From the NCBI GenBank assembly GCA_033297205.1, contig MU859333.1, positions 1 to 35,102 on the forward strand: 35,102 nt of DNA, in the 5' to 3' direction. The translations under genes and the position numbers were made by a program. Shown here piece by piece: positions 20,582-30,651 of this stretch. The stretch comes from Pseudoneurospora amorphoporcata. Lineage: Eukaryota; Ascomycota; Sordariomycetes; Sordariales; Sordariaceae. Position 1 is the first letter of the stretch. Each line of letters starts with the position of its first letter. Under the pieces are notes generated by a model that saw nothing but the letters and a program-made list of their open reading frames with translations, had not been told where the DNA came from and made no database searches.

Positions 20582-22465
20582 TTACGGTCTGGCCATGGCA
20601 GCAAATCAGGGAAAAGCCTAGGCAGCCAGATTTACTGGTACTCTGGAAAGGAATGCTCGTTATAATATCTTCCATGGACTCCCCATGGGATCGTGCGTAC
20701 TTGATTTTGTTGGAGATGGTGTATAGAAACCGAGTGGTCAGGGGGCCACTCGGCTGGTAGGTCGGCTGTATTCTAAGACTGGGGGAATGCTCAAGGGGTC
20801 TGCCGCCTAGGTTGCCTTTGGCGCGCGATCTATCTGTTTTGAGTGAATATAGGCCGTATCCAACGGGTGTGAGTTGGTAATAATAATGTAAGGAGAGAAG
20901 AGAAAGGTGCAGGCAACAAGAGGTGAGTGAGGTTCAGGAAATGGAGTGTCTTCGCTAGGCGGTGATTGGATCTGCCAAACTTTGTACACAGTAGTGTACA
21001 TGGGGGGATGCGGCTCAAATTCGCCATACGGCGTTCCGTCCCGTCACTACTCCCTTGGCAGCATGAATATCCTCCATCAAAATCTGCTGGACTGCCAGCC
21101 CCCTCTCGATCTCTACACTTGGCCAGTCGTGGTTGGATGCCAGCTTGAGGGGGGCTTGGAGATGTCAACCAAAGTCGAGCCGAAGTTACATCGCGTTGAC
21201 CAAAAAGAGAACTCCACTGAACCGCTTTCCAGTTGTAGCTAGCGGATCGTCCATCACAGTGCAGTTTACTGATCATCCACCACTGCAGCGTAGCGGGAAA
21301 GCGGGAGAACGACAGCAACCTTGCAACAAGATGCACACTCGGTTGAATAGGCATCAATATGCGGCGGTTGCCGCTCAGTACCGTTCATTGTTTGACAGCC
21401 TGGCTTCCATTCTTATAATTCGACAATCAGAGATAGCCGTTCTGTGTCCTGGAACCAACGACGCTGTGGACGACGACAGTTCGGTATGCCCGGACCCTAT
21501 TTCCTATAGAACCCAGTATGATTAAGGAACCGAGCAAGCACAATCCCAAGGTGCCTGAGTTGCCAAGCATTACATAATACCATCATCCCGTTGAGGCTCA
21601 CAGACACAAGTTCAAACAGGAAGAACCATGCTCAAAGACAATAGAGCCGCAAATCACCGAATTAGGCGTCGGCTTAGCCGCTTGAAAGCCATCGCTCGAT
21701 GCCACTCTAGAGCCTTCAAAGTGGGCCATCCCTATTCCCTTTCAGGCCTGGAAAAGGTGATAAACATCCCTAGCTCAGCTGAACATGGATGTACAACCTT
21801 GCAACCCCTTCGAGAGAACCATCAAGATAACAATCAAAAGACGTTGTATTGCGTCGGCCCGGACAATCGCGGCCTGCCTTTAGCGTGCACCATTCAGCTG
21901 ACAGTGTCTCGCCCTATACCTTGTGGACAAGGATCGACGGCCGCCCACTGGGCCACTGCCGTTCACAGTGTTCTTTTTTGACGAACGATGCAAAACATCC
22001 CAAACATTTGCAGTCCTTTGCTGCGAAGCCACGGTGCGGCATACAGTTGCAAGAGCACAGCTTGACTGCTACCTATCCCAGATTGGAAGAATGCATGACA
22101 GGATGATAACCGCGATGATGTGGAGCGAAGACGAAGCCATTGCCAATTCTTTCAGAAATCATATGCGAGATGCACTGACAGCTCATACCGAACCCATCCC
22201 CACACTCATGCCACTAGTCTCTAGAGAAGGACGCGAACACGAAATTTGAGGCTCTTTGGCTGCGTTTCGGCAGATTCGCAAAATGATACTTCGACTTGAG
22301 GGTTCGATGAGGGGATTTCGGCTTCCTCGGAGCCATTCAGATGGATCGTTGGTGCCTTCACGGCGGGCCGACAAGGCATAATGTGAAAACCATAAAATGG
22401 GAGCGATGGCACCTCTCAAGAGCCGCCGTTGACATCGGTAGCTTGTTGACTCCCAAACTCACACC
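20582..22465. other. Gene-poor stretch with possible degenerate coding sequence
   Basis: The first bases, TTA, are the right target duplication of the MITE. Up to about 21300 nothing is recognisable. From 21331 to 22249 three successive open stretches look protein-like but need introns or frame changes to join (see that entry). 22250-22465 should hold the promoter of the STAND-like gene. Confidence 0.45.
21331..22249 (+). pseudogene. Possible degenerate or multi-exon hypothetical gene
   Basis: I do not recognise a family. An open stretch from ATG 21331 (MHTRLNRHQYAAVAAQ, then LFDSLASILIIRQSEI) reaches a GTATGC donor near 21483. A second from about 21628 has IARCHSRAFKVGHPYSLSGL. A third, in another frame, ends 22249 and contains TFAVLCCEATVRHTV and LDCYLSQIGRMHDRMI with an acidic/basic helix. 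Their spacing and order suggest one former gene, but the splice sites that would link them are weak and stops interrupt each join. It could equally be chance open reading in GC-balanced DNA. Confidence 0.25.
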
Positions 22466-24041
22466 ATGGCGGACATATTCGGAACCGGTAGTGCTGTGCT
22501 AGGTGTTGCAACGGCCGCAATCAAGCTCTTCACCCTCATAGTTGAAATTGCCGACGCTACCAGGACGATACGGCGCCAGATCCACAACGACGCTTTGCCC
22601 TTTCGATCATTCCGCGACTTGATCGAGACAGCCGAATACTTGATCAAATTTCGACTTCCAGAGGCAGGGAGGGAACTCGTCGGTTACATGCATGATCGTA
22701 ACATTTTCTGGTGCATAGCTGAGGAGGCGAAGGCTTTGGATGACGAGATTAACGAACAGATGGAGAAGATACAGTTGTTGAAACAAAAGTATGCCAATGA
22801 TCACAGTAGCTATCCCAATCGGTTCTATGCGGCCTGGAGATGGGAAAAGATCAGGAAGCCCAAGCTGGAGCTTCTCCATCCACGAATGGAGCAGCTCAAG
22901 TCAACTATTCAGTTGATCTTGGCAATGATCCAGCTCGAGGTCATGGCCCGCAATGGAGAAGGGTCTCGGTCCCGTGGAAAGATGGAAGAGATGTAAGTGC
23001 AGGACAACTTCGGCGAAGGGAAGTCGCTAACGAAGCCGCTCCAGAGAAAAGCTGAGAGAGCTCATTCGAAAGCACCTCGAGGCTATTGAGCAACTGCGGA
23101 GGGACTTTCCACCTGTTGCTAAACCCGGGAGCCGGAACAGGAGAGCTGACTCGGCTGCGGAGATATGCTACCTTGCAAGCACCATACGCAACAGGGGCAA
23201 AGTTCCTGAGATAGCTCAGGACCTGCCGCCTCCACCAGTATCTGCGTTTAGGCAGACTTTGGGGGACACTCCTGACTTCGAAAGTCGGCCTGGTACAGAG
23301 CTCCCTTCCACGACTTGCCCGAGGTGCTACAGAAGCTTCAGAACGCCAGGTCAAACAAGATCACAGTCTGTGGCGCTTGTGCAAGAGTCCGTGCAGAATA
23401 CTGGACCCGAGGGTTACCAGCCGCGGCCCCCAACACCACAGCACGACATCCAGTCCCCACCAGCACAGGAAACAGCCCCGGTAATCACGGCCCCACGCGT
23501 CCACACCACTCGGGAGCCTCCTAATCAGGACTCGGATGATGACCCTTCCACTGTACCCAATGGGCCCCTGGATGTCCCGGCCCCATGGCTTACGCATTCG
23601 AGGCGCCCATCTGCCGAACGTCTTCCCCCGGTGATCACATCCGTTGAGATTCTCGACTACAGAAACCAATGGCGCAGCCTACCAGTGCGCCTGGACACGT
23701 CGCTGCATATCCCCAACCGGCACGATGCAGGCCGTAGAGAGATCAACTACTACGGAATCGTCTCTCTCCGTATGCTGATTGACAAGCTGGGATGGCCCGA
23801 GGCGACGCTGCTAGAGGATCCAAAGTTCGTGGAGATTCGCAATGGCAACAGGTTCAATTGGGATTTGAAACGCCATGAAGGGATCGGAAGGGTGGAGTTG
23901 ACGTGGAGAGTTGATCAGACGGATGACGAGTGGGCAATTGGGGTGGTGCCGAAACTTACGAGGGAGTGCATTGTCTCGAGAGAAGATCCGTGTGAACAAG
24001 GTGTTGTGTTGAAGGCAATGCCTGCAGCTCAAAACGCTTAG
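22466..24041 (+). CDS. Protein with fungal STAND/HeLo-like N-terminal domain
   Basis: Two exons (22466-22992, 23045-24041) encode 507 aa. The 52-nt intron has donor GTAAGT, branch CGCTAAC and acceptor CCAG. The N-terminus MADIFGTGSAVLGVATAAIK followed by LFTLIVEIADATRTI and FRDLIETAEYLI has the pattern of the helical N-terminal domain that fungal NACHT/STAND (NLR-like) proteins carry, related to HeLo/SesA-type death-inducing domains. Residues 80-175 are further amphipathic helix (KALDDEINEQMEKIQLLKQK). No NTPase or repeat domain follows. The middle is a CPRC-containing, Pro/Gln/Thr-rich disordered linker (about 245-350), and the last 130 residues form a compact domain (VITSVEILDYRNQWRSLPVR, NYYGIVSLRMLIDKLGW) that I cannot name. 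A cell-death or signalling role is inference from the N-terminus only. The start is CACCATGGCG. Confidence 0.75.
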
Positions 24042-24434
24042 ACGGAGGGGGTGGGGTGAAGCTTGGGTGACTGAAGCGAAGTCTCTTTTGTTTTTGAGGC
24101 CTTTAAAAGTTAGAAGGGAATGACTTATGATACGGGAACGAAAAATAATAAAAATAAAAATTGAAATTGGGATGAAGAAAGCTAGGAGACACTGACATCA
24201 AATGTTTGGCGATTGAAATGTGGAGAGGGTCTTGTCTTTTTCCTTGCTATTTCTCCTAGGATGACGAGCACTGCACGGTTCGAGGCATCGGAACGATCGA
24301 TATCGAGTGGACGAGAAAAAGCGGTTATGATGAGTGGGATGACCTGATTGAGGTTAAACCAAAGGTGAAGGTGCATCATTTGTCGGGAGATGCCGTGCGA
24401 GGAGAACGTCGTTTTGAAGCAATGCCGCTAGAAA
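24042..24434. other. 3' region of the STAND-like gene
   Basis: A/T-rich just after the stop (AAAAATAATAAAAATAAAAA near 24140-24160), suitable for 3' end formation. No gene. Confidence 0.45.
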
Positions 24435-24442
24435 ATAAGGTT
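24435..24442. repeat. Left 8-bp target-site duplication (ATAAGGTT) of the hAT-like MITE
   Basis: ATAAGGTT occurs here and, identically, at 24866-24873, exactly abutting the inverted termini. Confidence 0.9.
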
Positions 24443-24865
24443 GAGTAAACCTACCCGCACACCATCAAAGCCTACTGGCACACCATCCCCACCAGAAAAA
24501 TGGGCCTTGCAGCTGGATGACACCTGACATCGTAAACCCCGTTTTTACCCGCTAAATTTCGTCTTTAAAATGATACGCAACATTTACACTACCTTGGTCA
24601 ATTTTTTCGCACTTTCAAACTTGCACGTCGAAGCGGTCAATTTGCAGCAGATTGCACTAAACACCATGGATTTATCACGAGATTTGAGTGATTTGAGGTG
24701 GTTTGATCATGGCATTATCTGGGCCATATAGCTAGGTTATTCAAATGGTAATGACCATTCAAAAACAGTAAGTTTTACCACTAAAACACGATAATTTACA
24801 TAACAGCTGACATTTTACCAGATGGTGTGCTGGTAGGTTTCGATGGTGTGCGGGTAGGTTTACTC
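24443..24865. mobile_element. 423-bp hAT-like MITE with 45-bp inverted termini
   Basis: Left and right 45-bp termini (24443-24487 and 24821-24865) are inverted copies, matching at 41 positions; all four differences are transitions. They begin GAGTAAACCTACCCGCACAC. Each terminus contains the motif CCTACC(C)GCACACCATC twice in tandem, in two slightly different versions, which may be a doubled transposase-binding site. The perfect 8-bp duplication ATAAGGTT on both sides points to the hAT superfamily. The 333-bp inner part is A/T-rich without an ORF, so the element is non-autonomous. The perfect duplication suggests it is not very old. Confidence 0.9.
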
Positions 24866-24873
24866 ATAAGGTT
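24866..24873. repeat. Right 8-bp target-site duplication (ATAAGGTT)
   Basis: This is the second copy of the duplication described at 24435-24442. Confidence 0.9.
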
Positions 24874-25287
24874 ATAAAGCAGATACGCTAGAAGAGAGGC
24901 AACTCTCCAAATGATGATGATAGCCAAAGACTGTTCTGTCTGTGGCTAAGGTGATAAAAGCATCCATTTTCCCGTAGTGGTCTTTCGTTTGTTTCTCGAA
25001 ACTAAGACGAGGCTTAGCATGGATCTTTCGAGCAATGTCTGGGGTTTGTCTCCTTAAGCGGAAGAAATTCCTGGAGGGGTTGCTTGACGCCTTCGAATGC
25101 TACAGTTCATTTGACAAATTGGTCGCCAGTCACCCAAACGATGATATCTCCTTGTAAGCACCACTTTCGAATCACTTTCCTATAATCTCCAGAAGCCTGG
25201 TGCTCCAATTACCCAACAACAAGAAGTGAATACACAAGAAGCAAACCTCAATCCCCATCAAGCAACGAAAGTGTCAACGCTAGGTAC
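24874..25287. other. Intergenic region after the laccase gene
   Basis: No gene is seen; the right part is the 3' region of the laccase. Confidence 0.45.
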
Positions 25288-27545
25288 TCAAAGCCCCGAA
25301 TCAATCTTCCTCATCTTGAACCCCGGTTCCTTATCAGCATAGTCCCTCCAATCATCACACTTCATCCTCAACTCTGGCATTAAATCCGGCAGAACCTGGC
25401 TGATCCGATCAATCCTCTCCAGGAACTGGACGCTTAGTCCCTGGCTCATGTGCCAGGGGATATGGCAGTGGAACACCCACGAACCGGGGTTGTGGCCGGC
25501 CTCAAAGGCGATGACGAGCCAGCCGAAGGGAGGGAGAACTGTGGTATCACGCCGCGTGGGATTGTCAAACTTGAGATGAGGACCGTCGACGGCTGGGTCG
25601 AAGAGGATGGGACGGCCCGGGTCGACGAGGGGGTTGGAGGTGAAACGGGAGCGGCCGAGGATGAGGAAGTCGTGGCCCTGTGGGAGGAAGGGGTGATGTT
25701 AGCCCGGATAAGGTGGAGGTGAAGGCAGAGGTGCAGGAGCAAGCAAGGGAGGAGGGACCAAAAAAAAGAAACTCACGTGGAGATGCATGGGATGCGGCGA
25801 GGGAGAGTTATTCTGGATCACCCAGAAGGACCACTGTTTCACATCGTTAGCTCCGGATCGTCGATGCAAGGGACACGGCATGGTGGTGCATGGTAAGGGA
25901 TTCGAGGGAACAGACCTTGGCAGCTTCTGGGAGCTTGATGATGTTCGCTTGTCTCGGAAACGTAAAGTTCCCTTCGACGACATACTCCAACGTCGGCTTT
26001 TCCCATTGGACGTTGATGGCCGAGCCATCTACAGCCCAAAGAACCTTGGAGATGCCCTTGTTCACCTCTTTCACGTCAAGGGTGACAGACAGGGTATCCA
26101 CCTCCGTGTTGGTGAAGTCTGCCTTTGGCGCAGTCCTTGAGGTTAGGGGCTTAGGAGTCGTGTCATCTTCGCAGAACTGTTCTATGGCAGGAAGACCGAT
26201 ATTGGTGGGCAATTTGCTCTCGTCGGCTCCTTCGTATGAGATAATGGCAGCTGGATGGGGATTGAGCGACACGCCGCAAAGGGGAGTGGAAGAGAGAGTT
26301 GCGTTGAGCCAGTAGTTGTCCACTTCTTGGTCCGCCTTGATCACGACATCGTAACGCTGGCCGACGGTGAGGTAAAGCTGGCGAACCAGGTACGGCTGTA
26401 CCGGGACAAAGTCTGCCTCAATGACCGTCATGCTGTGGCCAACGATGGAAATAACGAAGGTGTTATCAGCCGACGCGTTGACCAGCCTGAGACGGTGACG
26501 CTTGTTCTTTGTGAACTTCAATCTCGCATACTCGCCTCCAGTTCCGTTGGGCGCGACGCCCTTGCCGTTGAAGAGGATGTTGTTACTCGGCGGAGGAGAG
26601 CCAGGGATACCCTTGAGGAAAGGGTTGTTGGGGTCCATCACCCGATCAACAATATGCTCAGCGGAATCATAATACCAGTCGCTGATAGGGAAGACGCCAA
26701 GGTCGGTATCGTACGGGTAGGAGGAAGGACCGTTGATCTGGATTGGGCCAACAATGCCGTTGGCATATTGGGAAGAGATGTGCGAGTGGTACCTGAAAGC
26801 ACACCAACGTTAGCGGCTATGTTGGCGGTTGACGAGCCCAGCGGCACATGTGGACAAACCAGGAAGTTCCATGCTGAGTAGCCAGGAACGAGTAAACCCT
26901 GCTGGCCCCAGGAGGGATCGGACACTCCGTTACGCCGGCCACGCCATCTTGGTTGTTGCTGTTCAGTTGGTGAAAGCCATGCCAGTGCATGGAGGTACTG
27001 GAAGGGTTGTCAGTGTCAATGGCTCCTAGTGCAGTTGGAAGGACGGAACTGACCCGTTGGTCTTAAGCCTGTTTGTGACCGTGACCTCGATCCTGTCGCC
27101 CCAGTCCGCCTTGTTTAATGGCCCCGGGTAGCCGCCTGTTCGAACTCGTTGTTAGCCGGCAATTGAGAATTGGAAGAATTGGAGGTGCGTTGGCTGTCTC
27201 TCACCATTGATGAGCATGGCTCCCTTCTTGATGTGACCATCTGGGCCCACCCGTTCGTCCACTTCGGTGATCTCCAAGTCGAACTGTAGTGTCTAGTCAG
27301 TATGTTGGAACCCTTGTCAATCTTGAACAAACCGCGGGAAGCCTTACCTTCCGTGTAACCCCAGTGACGGGCCATTCGTTCTCGTAGTCCGTGTTGACGT
27401 TCAACCGGGATGTCCAACAAGCACGGTTGCACTCATGGTTGCAGCTTGGAGCGGCACCAACAAGGCCGAGCAGGGGCAACAAGCCGCCTAGAAGTGGAAG
27501 CAAAACGCATACTGATATTACAATGAGGTGTTGGGAATGGGACAA
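25288..27545 (-). CDS. Secreted asco-type laccase (multicopper oxidase), seven exons, start uncertain
   Basis: Laccases oxidise phenols and reduce oxygen to water with four copper ions. Exons, in reading order: up to 27545 to 27348, 27283-27205, 27135-27054, 26997-26860, 26792-25916, 25833-25777 and 25677-25288; all introns are GT-AG (64, 69, 56, 67, 82, 99 nt). All four copper blocks are present: SMHWHGFHQLN (split from the Gly codon by an intron), WYHSHISSQYANGIVG, HPMHLHGHDF (split between His and Gly) and FHCHIPWHMSQGL. The residue ten after the Cys is Leu, as in ascomycete laccases. A hydrophobic leader (GGLLPLLGLVGAAPS) precedes APSCNHECNRACWTS. The length is about 600 aa. The protein ends exactly at DSGL, the site where related laccases are trimmed. 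No in-frame ATG opens the first exon: 27545 is a TTG, an out-of-frame ATG lies at 27510 and another ATG at 27688. The true start may lie in an unseen upstream exon, or the start may be damaged. Confidence 0.88.
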
Positions 27546-29970
27546 CGAGTGACTACTTAGTGATGTGAAAGGGGATTAACAAGTATAAAAAGAGGAATTC
27601 CTGGATGGTTAGTAACGACACACAACGACAACACCCAACAGACGAGGACGATGCAAGAGCCAATGTTTCCCAGAACAAAGGAATCATGACGGAGTCGGAC
27701 GCGATCAGTTGTATATACGGGTCGGTATATACGAACTTGGCAATGTTTACACGGCGACTGGCATGCTCCCTTTTTCTGGGTTGTTGTGAATCAACGGTTG
27801 GGTACCCCGATGGCTGGCATGCAAGGACAAAGCTGAGCCGCCGCCTCTCCTCCGTCCCCCAGATCTGAGATCTCACACATGATGGTCGAAAACCCAGCGG
27901 GTAGGCGGCAGATGTAGACCCAGATCGACGCCATTGTTCAAGACATGACGATGGCTCTGACCTCCCCTAGTGACCATCACAATTTCGATGTTGAGGGTTG
28001 GTGTCAGCAAGTATTATACTTGATTAACTGATCAGAAAGATGAGAGAGGGCGGCTGCACTAGCGGCGCCCCTCGCATGGCCATTGAGATGATCCAACGAA
28101 AATATCGAGGGTAGTGACAGACAACAAGATGAGGTGTTAAAGTCGAGAAACGATGGGCTAGGGCAACGAGATGGAGTGGTGTAGCTACCTACCGCCGGAG
28201 TCTGGCTCGAAAGAAGCGTAAATCGGCACAAAAGTCGGGTACTACCGCGAACGGACAATCACAAAAAGTCCCTCAGCCAGCCTTCATCGCCAGAAGACCT
28301 GCCGCGAGATTGACGGGACGTGGAATGTAAAAACACCGTTCGCGAAAGGTGAACAACCGACAGTCCGCATCGATGCTGGGATCTTGGGCGCACGGGCCAC
28401 GTGGTGAATGAAAGCACACTCAACAGCGACACTAGACCGAAGTTCAGATTCATGGGTGATCATAGTAATTTGGAATCAAGGGGGGTGTTCAAAAAGAAAA
28501 CGAAAAGAATACGGATGCCTGTCGTGCGCTGTTGCTCGAACTCGTTGTTGACGCATCCAATGTCGGCGGCTGCTTTTTTCGGGAAGGGAAGAAGCAAGGG
28601 AGAATGGTCGGTGGGAAAAGGCGAATTGAAAGCAGACGCGCACGGAGCATAGAAGCTGGCAGCTGTCACTCGGCTTGGCAGGTGCCCCGCACCAGCTACA
28701 AACTGTCATGCCTGACACGGGCCAATTCCTAGCAGCAAGCGAGTCCCGAATTCGCAATGTCAAGAGTCCAAAAAACCTGAGAGGTGCGCACCAATCCAAC
28801 TCAAGTCTACTATTATCTGGCTCAGCGTCTAGCTTGGAATAAAAGAATTACTGGCTAAGCCCAGAACACACTTTTTCTATGCTTTGTTCCTTTTCTAATA
28901 TTCATCCCGGGTAAGATATGAAGGCTACCTTCCTTGATATGGCCATGTTTCTTTTTTCTCAGCCTTTTCCGTGGTTAAAAGCCCTTTTCTTTCGGAAAAA
29001 AGAAGATAAGGAGAATTATGCAAGCTCGATGTACCAGAAGATACATTTTTTGAGCTCAAAACTCTAACGTGTCGTGTGGTAGAGACGTTGGGATAAAAAT
29101 TAGGTGCGTGTGAGGAGGTTACAACTGGGCGCGTCCGAAACATACAGAATGACCACTTCTCAACATCGTCAGACCTTTTGCTTGGAGCCAAATTCTGGAC
29201 ATATCCGAAAAACACATGTCCTTACCATGGCCTCGACAGATTTTTATCGGCCTCACATGACCAACAAGTAACAACGCAGATTGAGAAGCCAACGTAACTC
29301 AACCCTAACCCCAAATGAATACGTCCAAGATCGGTTCAAACTCCTCAGTTATTGTCGACAACTATCAACTTGTCTCTGGTGTATGCATGTATCTTGGCAT
29401 TCCCATGATCAATTTGCCAAGTGTCAACTTTCATGGCTTAGATTGGAACTTGCCTTTGCCAACTCATGTTCCCTCATGGCCTTTCCGTCCTTCAAAGACG
29501 AACACCAACCACCCGGCCGTGTTCTGCAACCGCTGCAAGTCTGTATATTGTAACCAACGCCAGTTCGTCCACATGCCGAGTCGTATAGTTATACACGGAA
29601 AGATGTCGGGTCGTTGGAAGGGACTCGGTTTGAGGCTTTCTTCGTGAGTTCCGCATCCCGTGATCCACTATGACCCAACAAGCGTCGGGCGCGCGTAATC
29701 AGTCTCCTCGTATCTGAACGGATGAAAGAAAGATAGGATGAGTCTCTTACTGAGGATCCTGTGTGATACCATGGCTACTCAGTCGCTATCAGTGTTGATG
29801 CACATGCAGCGCTTGGGAACATTGTGGCTATTGAAGATATAAAGTCCGGACGATATCACTCCACTAGGTTTCATCTTCAACCTCACAAGCAGCCCAACTT
29901 GCACTCTTTACCAACTTACCATTTCTTCAACATCTCCGTCTGGCCCTGGTCGATTACCATAACAATAGAC
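27546..29970. other. Long intergenic region upstream of the laccase
   Basis: About 2.4 kb between divergent genes. Its left end is the laccase promoter. ORFs of about 100 codons (for example 29315-29647 +, containing NRCKSVYCNQRQF) have no family motif and no clear splice partners. I see no repeat or RNA gene. Confidence 0.4.
27711..27732 (-). promoter_or_regulatory. Candidate TATA elements of the laccase gene
   Basis: GTATATAC, a palindrome, occurs twice 14 bases apart (27711-27718 and 27725-27732), upstream of the laccase on its strand and about 25 bases ahead of the ATG at 27688. Placement and sequence suit a TATA box; this is inference. Confidence 0.4.
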
Positions 29971-30651
29971 ATGGAATTGAGTTCGTCACGCAGCCCAGAA
30001 GCTGAGTCCGAAGTGTCCGACGTCCCGGGCGGCATTTACGATGTGGCATACTCCTGGGAAACGCTATACCGGTTGCTGGAGAGCCCCAAGGATGACGGGA
30101 AAGTGAGTGTGAGGAAGAAGTACCAGGACCTCGGATTCGATGCGTTTTCCGTCGAATATTTTAAAGGCTCCGACAAACTCGATGATAACCGGAAGGGAGA
30201 GTTCTCATTCGACCATCACTATCCCGGTGATGAGAAGAGTGCTGAGGAAGTTGTGAGAAAACACTGGAGGCTCAAAGAGCACATTGAATCCGCCCGCGAC
30301 GCTGCCGAAGCAGGTAATTAAAACCCTGTCTAGCAGTCCAAGGCTACAAAAGCCACGGGAAGGCCTTGAGGTGATGCTGACAACAATGTCTACTTTAGCG
30401 GAGAAGGCCCTGGAAAACATATCTTGGGAGCGGTGGGTAGGGCAGTGGGTAGAGTCGCCTAATTCAATCCCCGTAAGTTAATTCATTGCGAGAAGAAAGA
30501 CGTTTGTCCCGACTAAAACAACTGTGCTGCTTAGTTACACCAAATCGTTGAGGATGTTTTGTCAGTTGTCAATCATGTTGGCAGGCTCCACGTGCACCTA
30601 AACGAAATAAAGAAGATCAGGAAGTCGAATCTCAATCGGTGGACGTGGTAA
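29971..30651 (+). CDS. Uncharacterised three-exon protein
   Basis: I do not recognise the family. Exons 29971-30313, 30399-30472 and 30535-30651 join in frame to 177 aa. Both introns are GT-AG (85 nt, donor GTAATT, branch GCTGAC; 62 nt, donor GTAAGT), and every exon stays open only in the joined frame, which supports a real gene. The N-terminus is acidic and Ser-rich (MELSSSRSPEAESEVSDVPG), followed by DVAYSWETLYRLLESPKDDG, a charged middle (HHYPGDEKSAEEVVRKHW), two Trp-rich bits (SWERWVGQWVESPN) and an amphipathic helix (LHQIVEDVLSVVNHVGRLHV) before the basic end KSNLNRWTW. There is no signal peptide or membrane segment. The start is the first ATG of the frame (GACATGGAA); the frame is open further upstream only from a GTG. 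Confidence 0.6.

Noticed and set aside
27136..27204. GAGTTCGAAC in a laccase intron, resembling a tRNA B box
   Set aside because: No A box at proper distance and no cloverleaf; the intron has normal splice sites and a CTAAC branch point.
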